DNA of 64,000 bases, from positions 105,431 to 169,430 of the forward strand of contig MU404148.1 of assembly GCA_022695795.1 (NCBI GenBank). The letters are read 5' to 3'. This document shows positions 34,997 to 47,541 of the stretch, piece by piece. The stretch comes from Biscogniauxia marginata (taxonomy: Eukaryota; Ascomycota; Sordariomycetes; Xylariales; Xylariaceae). The first letter of the stretch is position 1. Every line of letters starts with the position of its first letter. A model generated the notes under the pieces. It ran no database searches. It was not told the origin of the DNA and was given only the letters and a program-made list of their open reading frames with translations. Both the position numbers and the translations under genes were made by a program.

Positions 34997-37000
34997 ATGT
35001 CGATATAATATATTTAACTAGCTACTTTATAATATCAAGGTCGTTATATAAATAGCGATATATTTTACGTGTAAAGTGTAGTTTTATTACCTCGTTAGCT
35101 ATTATTAAGCCTCACTTAAAATACGTCGTTAAACGATATTAAATTTAAGCAAGACAGGCTTTTACAAGTTGCTGTTATAAACTATCTAAGATGATGAAGA
35201 TTCCGAGATTAATACCGGTATTCTTAGCTAGCTGTCCTCATTGGCCAAACAGCCTTATAAGCAAGGCATTTTTTCTGCTTCATTAAATCGAACCTTAACC
35301 CCATTTATTAACTCTGTAGTCTTCCCGGAAAGTAATGAACGATACGGCCTCTTCTTAATATGCCTCATTACAAAGGCCCTTGACGTCGTTTATCCATGAT
35401 GTCGTCAACACCGAGCTCAAAATGGAAACCTTTCGTCTTAGCCAACATTTGCGGGCTATGTATCTTTACGCCTGAGTAGTTCACAGCGGTGATAATCTGT
35501 CGGAAGAGGCAGGTCCAGGACAGAGTAACATAAGAGCTACTTCAAATGAAGAGTAAGTGAAGGTAATAGTTGAAAGTGGATTCTCAGTTATGAATCATGT
35601 GTTCACTAGAATTTACAAGTCGGCTTTGTCGAGGTCATAGCTTCGGAATCTTGGCATCTAGAACGTCGTGAATAAGGATCCCATCTTTTAAGTGTTTTCT
35701 TATTTGATAATCATTTTAGAGTTTAAATAGTAATGGGACATTTTTGCATGTTTTAAGGGGGTGTTAAAAGACACGGTAGGTGCATGACAGACTGATAATG
35801 ATGGAATATAAAGTCACTATTAAACTAAAAATAATCGCTAAAGAGCTCCAAGATTATTATAACATCACTGTAAACTTACTATGGTTTAACAAGGAGGAAG
35901 CCGGTACTATTTAAATATTATATTAAACCTATTAAAGCTTCAAGGGATCACCACTATAGGACAAAGAGAGAAGGCGTTTACGTGATTAATGTGAAGATTA
36001 TTTCTCTCTTCTCTTTTATATAAGTCTTGGAGCAAAGAATGAAACGGAGGTGGTGGCGCTTAACACTGGTCTAGGTGGATACCTATCTAAAGATCTCGAT
36101 GGTTCCATGTTTCCTTGAATAACTAATTGTTTAACCTTAATGAAAATCGGAGAATGAGTATTAAAATACAAGCTCGTACCGCATAATTTATATCGCATCA
36201 TATATAAGAATCTAGCGGGTAAAAGGGCCTTTATAAAAGGTTAAAACGAATATGTTATTTAACTACTTAATAAATGCCGATTTTATAATACACATTGATT
36301 TTACTATAAATGTAGCCGTAATAACAACTCTTATAAGTTATATTTTTCAAGGTTGTCCCTGTTAGCTCGTATTAAGGATTAAAAGGCTTAACTCGAGACA
36401 AGTGGGCTACGAAGACGAATATTCACTATAAACTAAGTAGCAAAGATAGTGGTAATAAATATTAGTATCGAAGCTAAACTCAGAATTATATTAATTTAAT
36501 AGCTAAACATGAATATTTCTAAAAGGTTTATTACTAGGTAACCACTAGTTATTTGACTATGAAACTCATTACAGTCGAGAAGTAATAAGCATTGTTATTA
36601 GAAACCCATCCCACGTTAACATTATGCCCTACCGGACACTAGTAACCAGCTATCTCATTTTTTTTTCAAGCCAGATCGTCGATATACAACAAATATCTCT
36701 AGGTCCACATAAATCATACAGGGCCTCTTATCAAGTTATGACATAGAAACCATATATAATGACTAATAATATAGATCATTATGAAAACAAACTATGTTCC
36801 ATCCACTGTCATTATGGGGCCCTTAGCTTATCATCATTGGACTGATTTACATTTCTCGTCGCTTGTTAATCGATGTATAGTCTAAGGTGACTGCGCATAC
36901 CTTGTATTATAGTGGGAAAACGAGGTAGTATTAAAGAAAAGGAAAAGGAAGAAGAAGACCGCAGGGAATATAGAAAAACAAAACATCACCTGACCTACTC

Positions 37001-39014
37001 TTTATGCTGATCAAACTGCGCGAAGGAGATCAGCCTACGAGATAAGGGTCCACGAATTCGAAAAGTCGGAAGTAAGCTGGGAAAACGTGGGGTGGTGGAT
37101 GGTATATTTCTTACAGTTGATTTGTCACGGGGAGGAGAGACTTGGCATCCCCGATCCTCATGCGGGCCGCATGTCTCGGGTGATCTGATAGATGGGCAGC
37201 CGGATGGGCATTTGAAGTGATTACCTACTCAGTACAACTATGCTATGCTGTTCCTTCGGCTGCACCTTTGGCTGCGCCTCTGGCTGCAGGACCCGGATTC
37301 CCCGCGTCGTACAGTTCGGGATAATACGCATCGATCAGGTTCCGTGGCTACTCACGAACGGGCCTGGGGAAGCACAAGGTAACACACGAGGCCGGAGACG
37401 AGGCCGGAGACGAGGCCGCTGGCCGCTGGCCGCTCTACATGTATATCCTGTTACCGCGAGGTTATAGTAACCCCCACACTAGGACCCCTTGGCCGCGGCA
37501 GTGTTACCTCACAAATCTGGGCAAGTGTGGAAGAAATCCGGCCACCACGTGAAACCCCCTATGCGTACAGTTCTAGAAAGAGCATCGAAAGATTCCACGC
37601 ACGAGGAGCTTGGAGAGGGGTAAGTCAAGTGGAGCAAGACGGCGTCTACGTTAGGTATGTACCTAGTCGGTTATCCGCTGTCTGTAAGTTTCGTAGGCGT
37701 GACGTAGCCGACGATAAATAAGGGGGAACGCGAACGCACGAGGCCGTAACGGGTTCGTGGACCCGCTGCTGGTTTCTAGTTTCTACTGCAAGGGCGCGCA
37801 AGGGGGGAAGTACGAAGTACATACCAGCCTCGGAGCAAATTCTATTATATTTGTAACCTATATCATTGGTGGGCCGCTCTCTCTAGCTCGTTCGCCGTTG
37901 TCTACCTACCTATCCATCGGGGTTAATATGTAAGTTACTCCAATAGGCAAATAGTAAGCAAACAGAGGAGGCTCTAAGTTGTTTGACACACCACCGTCGA
38001 ATAGGTATATAAGTAAGTAGGTACTTTCTGTAAGGTACCTAACTCACCTTTCCTTTCTTTTCTTCTTCGGCTAATTGTGATGGAGGGTGAGTTGGGCTGG
38101 AATTACGAGAAGTCAGCCGGCAGTGCAATATAGTGTTGTTCTTCACTCCTGCGATGCAATGCTAACGTCTGATGTATAAGACTGTCCATGTGATAAAAAT
38201 GGTGAAACGGCTGACGCAGGGCGGAGATGGAGAAGTACCACGCTTACCGAGAAAATCATACAGCACTAAGGTAGCACAGTTGGGGTTCCGCGGGACTAGA
38301 CCTGCTAGACTTGCCAGACTAGTAAGCGACAGGGCAATGCATAGGCTCTGGCATGGAAGGTCGGGGGGGTACGGCGGTACGACGTGATCGCGTGGTGGCG
38401 TTTTAATTGCGGGGGCCGTGGCTTAAGTGGTCAAGGCTCATCGACTTCTCGTGGCTCTCCCTTCGCCTGATTTGCTGCTCCTTCAAGAATCCCACTCGGC
38501 CGGTCATGAGTTGGTCTAGGATATGACAGAACGTTTCCAATTTTCACTCGCTCATTCGAGGTCCCCTTGTGCCTGGGTCGATGTACCCTGCCTAAGACCC
38601 TGCCCAGGAAAGAATGGGGACCCGACTTGCTTCGCCGCTTCGTCATTAGTGACCATCTCTAGTGTAAGATGGGATAGCACGTCGACTCGGACAACCTTGG
38701 ATCCCGGCCTGACATCACCATTATTGGCCGTCAGCTCGTGTCCCCAGACGAGGCTTGCAGCTTAGTCCCGTGCTTACCTTTAAGCTCCAGCTCGTCTCGC
38801 AATGCCTGCCCTCTGTTGTGAGTACTTCTGCTGCTCCTCCTTTCCCCGGCATCTTCTGCTTGACTACATGTACCTACTTCTCATCCCACAACAAAAACTG
38901 CTCTGCACCACAGAGCTGTCTCACCCCTTCCCTTCCCTTTAGCTTGTACCGGATTCCTTAGCTGCAAAGGAAAAATAAAGGAAGATAGAAAATTAGTTTT
39001 AGTTTCCAGCAACT
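37001..39014. other. Gene-free stretch upstream of EGT1
   Basis: Base composition returns to normal. A short tandem of GAGGCCGGAGAC-like units lies at about 37388-37430, followed by CGCTGGC units. Pyrimidine-rich sequence (38820-38960) precedes the EGT1 start and probably forms its promoter and leader. No gene was supported. Confidence 0.45.
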
Positions 39015-42000
39015 ATGCCATGCGCCGTCGAGTCTCCCGTTCAACCTCAACTAGTCGTTCCACCCCCGAAGTTGGGGAAGGAGGCTCGCAAAACCCCCGA
39101 GGCTCCCACTGCTGATATTATTGACATTCGCCAGGCGGCTGTCGATTATAACCTAAAGGAAGATATTCATAATCTCTTTCGTCCTCGAGAGGGGCCACGG
39201 AAGCTTCCTACTCTGCTCCTCTACGATGCGAAGGGCTTACAACTTTTTGAAGAAGTCGGTATAAGTTCATTTTTGTGTCCCTGACGCTCATGCTAATAGA
39301 TAATTAGATCACATACCTTGAAGAATACTACTTGACAAACCATGAGATTCAAGTTCTGCGGCGCTATGCTACTTCCATCGCCGAAACAATCCCGTCCGGG
39401 TCCCTAGTCCTTGAACTGGGTAGTGGGTGCGTTCTGATGTTGTACAGCTTTTACCAATGATGAATTATTTACAAATATACCAGCAATCTGAGAAAGGTAC
39501 TATTCTTGCTCCAGGCTCTTGAGGATGCAGGAAAGACGATCGACTACTATGCTCTAGATTTGTCAGAGCAAGAATTGTCGAGGACTCTGGCACAGCTTCC
39601 GACCTTTGAACACATTCGGTGCCACGGCCTCCTCGGGACCTATGACAATGGCCGAGAATGGTTGAAAACACCATCGATACTTGCCAAGCCAAAGTGTGTC
39701 TTGCACCTTGGATCTAGCCTCGGTGCGGACTCTCATACAAAAGGACATATACGTACATGTTGAAACTAATGCATTTAACTAGGAAACTTCCATCGAGATG
39801 AGGCAGCCTCATTCTTGAAGGGGTTCGCCGATATACTTCAACCCGAGAGAGACAGCCTGTTGATTGGTGTAGACTCATGCACTGATCCCTCCAAAGTATA
39901 GTATGTGCAGAACGTATTGCCTTAACTTGCTCCTGTTGTGCCAGCCTGCTGACACTGGAGTCTAGTCACGCGTACAATGGTCAGTAGCACGATCATGCAC
40001 CTTGAGCTATACTAAAATCTACATACCACGAATTAGACAAAAAGGGCGTCACACATAAGTTAGTTCGATACCACTTCATTAACTCTCGGTCTTTTTACCC
40101 CCATACTGACTGGTCAAGATTCATTCTCAACGGACTGGATCATGCCAATGAAGTCCTTGGAGAGCAAGCATTCGTGCTGGACGATTGGGAGGTCATCGGC
40201 GAATACGTTTATGACAGCGATGGAGGACGTCATCAGGCATTTTATTCGCCCATCCGCGATACTGTCGTCATGGGTGAAACCATCAAAGCCCAGGAGCGTG
40301 TTCAAGTTGAGCAGAGCGGTACGCCAAGCCAGTTTCCCTGTCCCTCGCGCCCTAGGGCTCAAGTTTTGTTAAAACTGCGCCGTAACGACCCATGATCCAG
40401 GCCCTAGTTCTCCCAGAACCTACACACTGGAAGAGAAACTACTAACTCTGGATGTTTAGTAAAATATTCGAAAGCTGGCTGCCAAAACTTGTGGAAATCA
40501 GTAGGCATGATGGAAACTAGCCGGTGGATGACGGAAGACGAAGACTATGGTGAGTAGACTGCGAACCTCTCTGCCGTCCTTACACCGGCAACACGGATGC
40601 ACCCGTGGTTTGTCAGCGCCGTTTCCACGAATAAACGGAACTTCCCTCAACTTGGAGACACTGCCTGGCCACTCAAGAGGTCCCTCCTAGATACCACGAG
40701 GTGCCTATTAATATCATGGTTTACCTCTATCACAGTCTCAAAATGCGGGGAGGATTTGCAACCGCCAAGTCTCTGAATACATGCAAACCTAGTTGACTAA
40801 CGATCTATAGGTCTTCATCTGTTGGCTAAATCAACCGTGGCTTTCAGCCTAAAGTCACACGAATATGCCCAATCAAACATCCCTTCTTTGAGCGATTGGG
40901 AGAGCCTCTGGGCCGTCTGGGACGTTGTCACTAGGCAAATGCTGCCGAGTGACGAACTACTGGACAAACCTATCAAGCTTCGAAATGCCTGCATATTCTA
41001 CCTAGGCCACATTCCAGCCTTCCTGGATTTGCAATTGACCAAGACAACCAAGGCTCCTCCAACGCCTCCGGACTCCTTTCAGCCCATGTTTGAGAGGGGA
41101 ATAGACCCAGATGTGGACAATCCTCAACTCTGTCACAAACACTCGGAAATTCCGGACGAATGGCCTTCTGTAGAGGAAATCCTGGGATACCAGGAACGGG
41201 TGAGGAAAAGGCTGAGAGGACATTATACTGATGGGGTTGAGAAAATCCCCAGAGACATTGGAAGGGCTATATGGGTTGGGTTTGAACATGAGATCATGCA
41301 TATAGAGACCCTGCTCTACATGATGCTCCAGAGCGACAAAACCCTCCCACCGCCTCATGTGTCGCGCCCGGACTTCGAAAGTTTAGCACGAGAAGCGCAG
41401 TCTTCGCAAGTTAACAACGAATGGTTCGATATACCTGAGCAGGAAATAACTCTAGGGTTTGATGACCCCGAGGATGTGTTGGACTCAAGTGGGCACTTTG
41501 GATGGTCTGATCCGAGACCCCAAGTGACACTACCGGGCAAGCTGACTGGATAATAGGGACAATGAGAAGCCGCCGAGGCGTGTGCACGTCCATAGCTTCC
41601 AGTCTAAAGGAAGACCTATCACAAATGAGGAGGTGAGAATAATTATCTATTTGGCAACAACAATTCTAATTCGCGCAGTATGCTTGGTACATGTGCGATA
41701 TGAAGACGACAAAGCTCCCTGCATCATGGGCGGAGGAGAAACAGGAGCCGACTGATGGTGCGAATGGGCACGTCAAGGGACACTCATATGACCTTGCAAA
41801 TGGCGAAAAGTCTCTGCCTTCATTGTTTCTAAAGGGTAAGGCTGTGCGAACTGTCTATGGATTAGTTCCACTAGAACATGCCCTGGATTGGCCGATTTTC
41901 GCCTCATATGATGAACTCGCTGGCTGCGCCGCTTGGATGGGTGGTCGAATTCCCACCTTCGAAGAAGCTCGCAGCATCTACGCATACGTTGACATTACGA

Positions 42001-42674
42001 AGAGGAAGCAAGTCGAGCGTACACTCGGAAGCACCGTCCCCGCAGTCAACGCGTAAGTAGTTCCCGATTGCGTCCATTCAACGGACGTAGCTAAGCCGTC
42101 TATCTAATATAGGCATCTCGTGAACGACGGCGTCGAAGAAACACCGCCGTCAGATCCTTCCCAGCTGGTCGATGGGAACTACGCCACAACAGACGAGCTC
42201 TTCATCGACCTGACTAGTGCCAATGTTGGTTTCCACCATTGGCATCCCACTGCCGTGACTGCACATGGCAACCGCTTGGCGGGACAGGCTGAGATGGGTG
42301 GTGTGTGGGAGTGGACCAGCTCGCCCCTGAGGAAAAACGAGGGCTTCGAACCCATGTCACTATATCCTGCTTATACCGGTATGTGACCCAAGCCACTAAC
42401 TAGCGAAGCCAGCCTGGAGGAAAGCAATCTGCTAACATGAGTTTCTTCCCCAATAGCGGATTTCTTTGACGACAAGCACAACATCGTTCTCGGTGGCTCG
42501 TGGGCTACACATCCCCGAGTCGCTGGGAGGAAAACCTTGTAAGCGGCACTATATATCCCTTTCGGTGATATCCTTTTATTTGGTAGTCTACTAACCTACA
42601 ATAGCGTTAATTGGTATCAGCGCAACTACTTATACCCTTGGGCCGGCGCGAGGCTTGTTCGGGACAAGCAATAA
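39015..42674 (+). CDS. EGT1: Ergothioneine biosynthesis protein Egt1 (EgtD-EgtB fusion), 887 aa, 13 exons
   Basis: Fungal fusion enzyme: histidine trimethylation to hercynine, then iron- and oxygen-dependent coupling to cysteine (hercynylcysteine sulfoxide). Exons are 39015-39254, 39308-39426, 39484-39722, 39783-39900, 39966-39979, 40037-40318, 40460-40549, 40811-41504, 41557-41632, 41679-42052, 42113-42378, 42457-42538 and 42605-42674 (2664 nt). The EgtD-like methyltransferase comes first, with LYDAKGLQLFEE, LVLELGSGNLRK, YYALDLSEQEL, LHLGSSLGNFHRDEA and the histidine-binding LDHANEVLG. A DinB-type domain follows with iron-ligand motif FEHEIMHIET. Last comes an FGE-sulfatase-like domain with AEMGGVWEWTSSPL, IVLGGSWATHPR and NYLYPWAGARLVRD. 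Two donors are unusual (intron 1 GTCGGT, intron 8 GTCTGA), and intron 1 has an alternative reading. Length matches known Egt1 proteins. Confidence 0.95.
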
Positions 42675-44055
42675 CCCAGCGGCGTAATCCATGATGCGTC
42701 ATATGATCTATGTCCGCCTCTATCTTAGCCGTCTGAGATCCAAGCCAGTTCTCAACTCTGGTAGATCAGCAGACAGGTTAAGCTCGTTCGTTCCGTGATC
42801 TATTCATCCTTTCGTTGGTGTCATGGTCGATTTGGCATCTTTATCTGTATAGGATCAGATCTACCCGCTCGTGGAGCGAATCAACTTCGCTCCGGTTATA
42901 CGGTCGTTCGTTCTTAGAGTCGCGTAGCAGAGGACGTGAAGGGGTTAGCAATCCCAACAACGAAAAAAAAAAAAAAAAGTGTGATGTTTAGCGCTCATCT
43001 ATTGCATATCATCCTATCTATCTATCTATCATTCAAGGGAGTGGTAAAATGGAGGGCGGACGGAGGCATGTTTACAAAGTTCCACGTATCACATTAGCTA
43101 TCTATCCTCACTCCTTTTCTATAAACCCCAAAAGCAAGGGGTAGTTATGATATCCATCTACATAGTTACGATCCGGTTGCGAAGTTGGATTTAAAAAAAT
43201 AAGAACCAAAACTCTCGCTCTCATCTTCTACTGCCCACACCTTTAATGCAAAACGATATCGGTGGATGAAGATCTTCAGGTCAAAGACACTCAAATAGCA
43301 TACACATCCCAGCCCCGCTCTACTCAATACTATTTACTCCTTCATTGTATCTCTCTCTCACTCACACACGATGACTAATCACGCATGATATTAATGAGTT
43401 TGATACTTCCTTGATTTTTTTTCCTTGCTAAGGGGGAAGGCTCCCTTATAGCTACCAAGTTTAGGTAGTGCACGTAAAATCTTACCCAAGTTAGAGGAGG
43501 GCATTTCCAATTGTCCCCCCCCAACCCCCTTTTTGATACTCAGCCTGCCCTAGAGCAAAATGCATACATAGCTTGCAACAATTCGGATATATAAAGCCCG
43601 AACTTCGGCCACAAGTATTCCCCCCTCCCCTATAAGGCATCATCGTTTTTATTCGTATAGACGTATATGAATACCTTTCCCATGAAGTAGCCTTCCAATA
43701 CACCTAATAAGTTCATAGGTGAATGAATCAGGCTTGACTTATGCTTCCTCCCGTCCTCTTCAGACCTAAACGCTTTTGATCTTTCAACTTGCTATGATGC
43801 ACTACTGCCCCCAGATGTCCGTTCCTCGGTGAGGGGCATAATTCTTTTCGGGCGGCTTGCTACCAAGCCCCGGCGAGGGTTACCCTATCGATGATACCCT
43901 ACTCCCTTCTATTGCTTTCCCGAATCGTGAAATCCGCATGTAATGCCACCCGGGACGAAGTAAGCTACAAAGACCGAGTCGAGGTCCATCGTGGAAGTCG
44001 GGACTGCATTAAAAGTTCATCGTTCTGAGCGAGAACTATCACGTCGTAAATCCTC
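42675..44055. other. Convergent 3' intergenic region
   Basis: Region between EGT1 (+) and GCN3 (-). It has an A-run at about 42964-42978 and a (CTAT)n microsatellite at about 43013-43030. A 20-bp near-palindrome TTCGTATAGACGTATATGAA at about 43651 resembles one at about 33361. No gene was recognised. Confidence 0.45.
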
Positions 44056-45450
44056 TCAGAAGAGGAAGTCCAGAACTTCCTTCGCGACCGCCGATGGTAG
44101 AAGAACGCCGTGATCGGCAAAGAAGGAAGTGATGTACTCGGGCGGCTAAGGGGGTTAGATAGTATTAGTTAACAGACCCCCATAAACATATCACTTGGGG
44201 CTTAAGTGCCGGTTCTTCTTCCTGAAACATACCGTATAGTCCACGGGGTCTTCAGCGGCAGCGGGGTTTGCAGCATCCTCGCCGCTCTCGAGTGCCTTGG
44301 ATCCCTTGAACTGGATTATGTCCTGCTGGAAGCCGAGCTTGAACTGGGTCAGGGGGAAGGTCTTGCCGAACTTGTGCTGCTCGGCGGCGACGAAGAAGTC
44401 CTTCTTGCGGGCGGCGGCCAGTATGGCCATCTGGTAGGTGCCCATGGCCGAGATGACGCCGCCGTTCGCCGTGACGGCCTCGGCGCCGACAAGGACTATG
44501 TCGACCATGGACATGGAATACGCGACGGCGCCTGCGGATATGGTGGCGACGGGGATGCCCTGGGCCCGGAGCGCCGCGGCCACCTTCTCGCTCGGCTCCC
44601 GCCGGGCCTCGTCGATGACATGGATGACCTTGAATCGCCGCCTGGGGTCTCCCGGCAGGGACTCGGCCGCCTTGCTCAGCAGGGTTTCGACGACTCTCGA
44701 GCCTCCGTGGGTCATGATGACATAGTTGTCGCGGATATATCCCCTAAACCACATATATCATCAGCCATTTATTCATTCAATTTTCATTCCATCCGCTGGC
44801 AAAGAACGAAAGAAGAAACATAAAGGTTTATATACCTCCCAACCTCGGCGATCTTCATCCGGGCGTCCTTGGCGCGGGCGGCGAACAGGCGGCCGTTGCG
44901 CATGAGGTGCTGGCGGACGACCTCGAAGTTCTCGTGGCTGCCGGCCGAGGCGGCGGCGGTGGGCCCCTTACCGCCACTGGCGGGCCCGGGCTGCTTAAGC
45001 GACAGCACGAGGTACTGCTGGAACAGGTCGGTGCCGTGGGACAGGGCGACGGGGTTGCGGACGGCGCGGCGCAGGCGCTCGGACTGCGCCCGGACGAGAT
45101 CCATAGTCTCGAAGACGGTGCTGGCCGACGAGGCGCCCAGCGCCTCGATCAGCGCCTCGATGGCCGCTACCGGCATCGTCAGGTCTGGGTCGTCGGCGAG
45201 AAGGCGGCGGTACGTCTTCACGATGCTGTTGCGCGGGGCGGGGGGAGAGCGAGACGGAACATACCCCCTACCGTTAGCGATGGTTTCCTCGCGGTCTCTC
45301 CTTTTAAACAAAAAAAAAGAAAGAAAGAAAGCACCTTAAGGGCGGGAAGGGGGGGGGGGGGAGTACGTACTCGAAGGACTCGATGTCCGGATTGCTGCGG
45401 ATGGGTAGCTCGTGCGAACCGGGGCCGACATGGTCGTCGTCGGTCGCCAT
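44056..45450 (-). CDS. GCN3: Translation initiation factor eIF2B subunit alpha, 356 aa
   Basis: Regulatory subunit of the eIF2B guanine-nucleotide exchange factor that senses phosphorylated eIF2alpha. Exons in transcript order are 45450-45371, 45225-44836, 44743-44233 and 44145-44056 (1071 nt). The start reads MATDDDHVGPGSHELPIRSN, then FDIVKTYRRLLADDPDLTMP, the conserved alpha-subunit N terminus. Further motifs are ALSHGTDLFQQYL, IRDNYVIMTHGGSRVV, VIDEARREPSEKVA, the IF-2B core DIVLVGAEAVTANGGVIS and FFVAAEQHKFGKTFPL. The last exon supplies the family tail DYTPPEYITSFFADHGVLLP. The first intron (145 bp) carries a C13 run in the transcript, ending about 9 nt after its donor. Gly/Ala-rich linkers make it slightly longer than the yeast protein. 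Confidence 0.95.
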
Positions 45451-46860
45451 CGTGCGGAGGGCAGGTGTAGATGAAGCCTCGATTCCTTCCTATACAGAAG
45501 AGATGGATTTTGCTCGCTGAGAGAGGAGATAAGATTGTTCCGTAACGGTCGGCGGCACCTGCAGTCTATACAAGTTCGAGGTCGTTGTATAAATAACCCC
45601 CAAGGTAAGGGTAAGGTAAGGTAAGGTAAGGTAGGTAGGTACATAAGGTACCCCGTCGGAGGTAGGTATAATTGGGGTGTTATCGGTTGTGAGTCAAATG
45701 GCGGGGCACGTCGAGATAAAAAAAAAAGAGAACCTGGTACTTTGTACACTACAGCTTTTTGGTTCAGTAGCCCCACCGCACACGCGAAGAACCGCACTCT
45801 GCTTCTGCGGCTGCTCTGCAACTTGCAGGGGTCTTTTGCAACCTGCCAACTTCAACTCTTTAGCCTAGAGAATTCGTACACAATGCCTTTGCCAATTTAC
45901 AGTATTAAATCTCTCTCTCTTTCCTACCCGTGATGGTATAGATGGAGGGTTTTTTTTGGTTCTTTTCTCCTTTTGGTAAAATAGTATCTCTGCTGAACTT
46001 GAAATAAAATAAGATAAAATAAAAACTTTTAAAGCCCACTATATTTCCTACAGATCGTGACCTTGGTACGGGTTACGATGAATGAATTCTGTATGACACG
46101 AGTTGGCTACACCAAAACTGTCACCCAGGCAGGTCTTGCTAGTGTAACATAAATACAGTACGCTCCTTCAATGTAGACTGGAAAGGAGCCGGCTTCGACT
46201 TTAACACACCAAACCGAGTAAAATAAGGAGGCTTTCAGGTAATCTTCGTTACTAGGGAAAACTTACTCGTAGTATCACAAGTGTTTACTATCCCTTGCTA
46301 GGTTTCTTACGTCAAATTAGATGAAACCTGAAGTTCCTTATATTTGATCGAGTTCTTTGGAAACCGGCATACTTGGCACCTTGACCCTTCAAACTACATT
46401 AGCACCAATAGTCTAGTAATGTAAACACTCGTCCAAGTCACAATAGCCCTCTAATGAGCCACTAAGAGACGGCAGTTAACGTTGAATTATATATTATATG
46501 CTATTGGTCTACTCTGGATTGCTAGGATATGCTTGATGGGTATGCTAGTCCATATAATCGCACCCATCGCCACGCTTCGTTGTTGTACCCGTTCGACCCA
46601 AAATAACTTGTCACTAGAGGTGCTCGTAGGTTGCAACATACTCAAGCGGGCACTACACCATCGTCCCCAGGTATACCCCTCCTTTTTCGTCTCCAGATGC
46701 TGTCAGGCGAGACGAATATTGGCATTCATCTTCACGATATGCAATGCCTTCTGCGAGGCGACTCGAAGCCCATAGCCCCAGCCGTCGAAGTAGCATCTGC
46801 CTCGCCCGCCCAAGATTCAGGCTTCAGGTTGAGCCAACCGCAAGCATCTATTATCCTCCT
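45451..46860. other. Intergenic region upstream of GCN3
   Basis: A (GGTAA)n/(GGTA)n tandem at about 45603-45645 lies near the GCN3 promoter. A 55-codon plus-strand ORF (46697-46864, starting MLSGETNIGIHLHDMQ) follows two AG acceptor-like sites and overlaps the end of the 2EXR gene by a few bases. It may be the last exon of a lost gene. Nothing else is supported. Confidence 0.4.
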
Positions 46861-47541
46861 CTAGTGATGCGGCGTAACAATCGATTTCAATACCAGCGGG
46901 GGTAGCCTGGGCTCTTCAACTACCTCCTCTTTCTCGCCAACATCGTGCGTCGTTCCGACCTCGTAAGAAAAAGATTCTTTCACGTCGGACAATAGACGGC
47001 ACAGGTCCAGGACGTCGCCGGCGGGGTCGGCCAAGTCCACATCCCCATGGATTTCCTCATCCGCTAAAGGGTCGTCGTGCAATACTAGATAGACTTCCCT
47101 GACTCTCGGGAAGCTTTGCATAAGGGCGTATTTGTTGTATGTCTCCCAAGGTCTCCGGATGGTGGGCGAGACATGATCTATTGCAAGGTTGACGATATCA
47201 TCGGCATCTTGCACGAGTTCCGTGAAGGACCGCGAGTCATCACTGTAGCCCATCGAGGGAGGGCGGGGAAGGTAGAGGGTGTCCGACTCATGGCAAAAGT
47301 ATATCCTCGGCTCGTGGGAATTGGTACCGAAGGACAACTTGTATATGCGCAAGGCTTCGGATCGAGATTCGTGGCAAGCGTGAAGAACGGCCGGAGGTGT
47401 GGCGGTCGTGGTACATTTATCATTTTCATGATCGTAAAAAACCTCAACGACTCGTTGATGGCAAGAGAGCCGCCATATTTGAAGCCTGAGCTCGGCGGGT
47501 AGGAAAGAGAAGAGGGTGAATGATGACGGCTGAGATGACAT
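46861..47541 (-). CDS. 2EXR domain protein of unknown function, 226 aa
   Basis: Fungal-specific protein. The N terminus FTLFSFLPAELRLQIWRLSC is the classical 2EXR signature (F-x-x-LPxELRxxIW), followed by VLHACHESRSEAL. That second motif is found in nearly all members of this large, expanded Pezizomycotina family. The C-terminal half is variable and acidic, with no transmembrane segment. The ATG at 47541 places the signature at residue 8; the frame continues upstream only from a non-ATG codon. The biochemical role is not established. A short intron further upstream (GT...CAG before 47545) cannot be excluded. Confidence 0.85.
   Translation of the reverse strand: MSSQPSSFTLFSFLPAELRLQIWRLSCHQRVVEVFYDHENDKCTTTATPPAVLHACHESRSEALRIYKLSFGTNSHEPRIYFCHESDTLYLPRPPSMGYSDDSRSFTELVQDADDIVNLAIDHVSPTIRRPWETYNKYALMQSFPRVREVYLVLHDDPLADEEIHGDVDLADPAGDVLDLCRLLSDVKESFSYEVGTTHDVGEKEEVVEEPRLPPLVLKSIVTPHH

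Larger units (their letters stand above)
31101..37000. other. AT-rich, gene-poor island
   Basis: By eye this is clearly richer in A+T than its flanks, with many TATATA/TTAATA strings and almost no ORF above 60 codons between 34.7 and 37 kb. It holds a decayed gene (33354-33868) and a long foldback repeat (34548-34996). The pattern fits transposon-derived DNA degraded by repeat-induced point mutation. This is an inference, because no transposase or reverse transcriptase remnant could be read. Confidence 0.6.

Noticed and set aside
44206..45470. Plus-strand ORFs of 156-205 codons
   Set aside because: Mirrors of GCN3; GC-rich third positions suppress stops.
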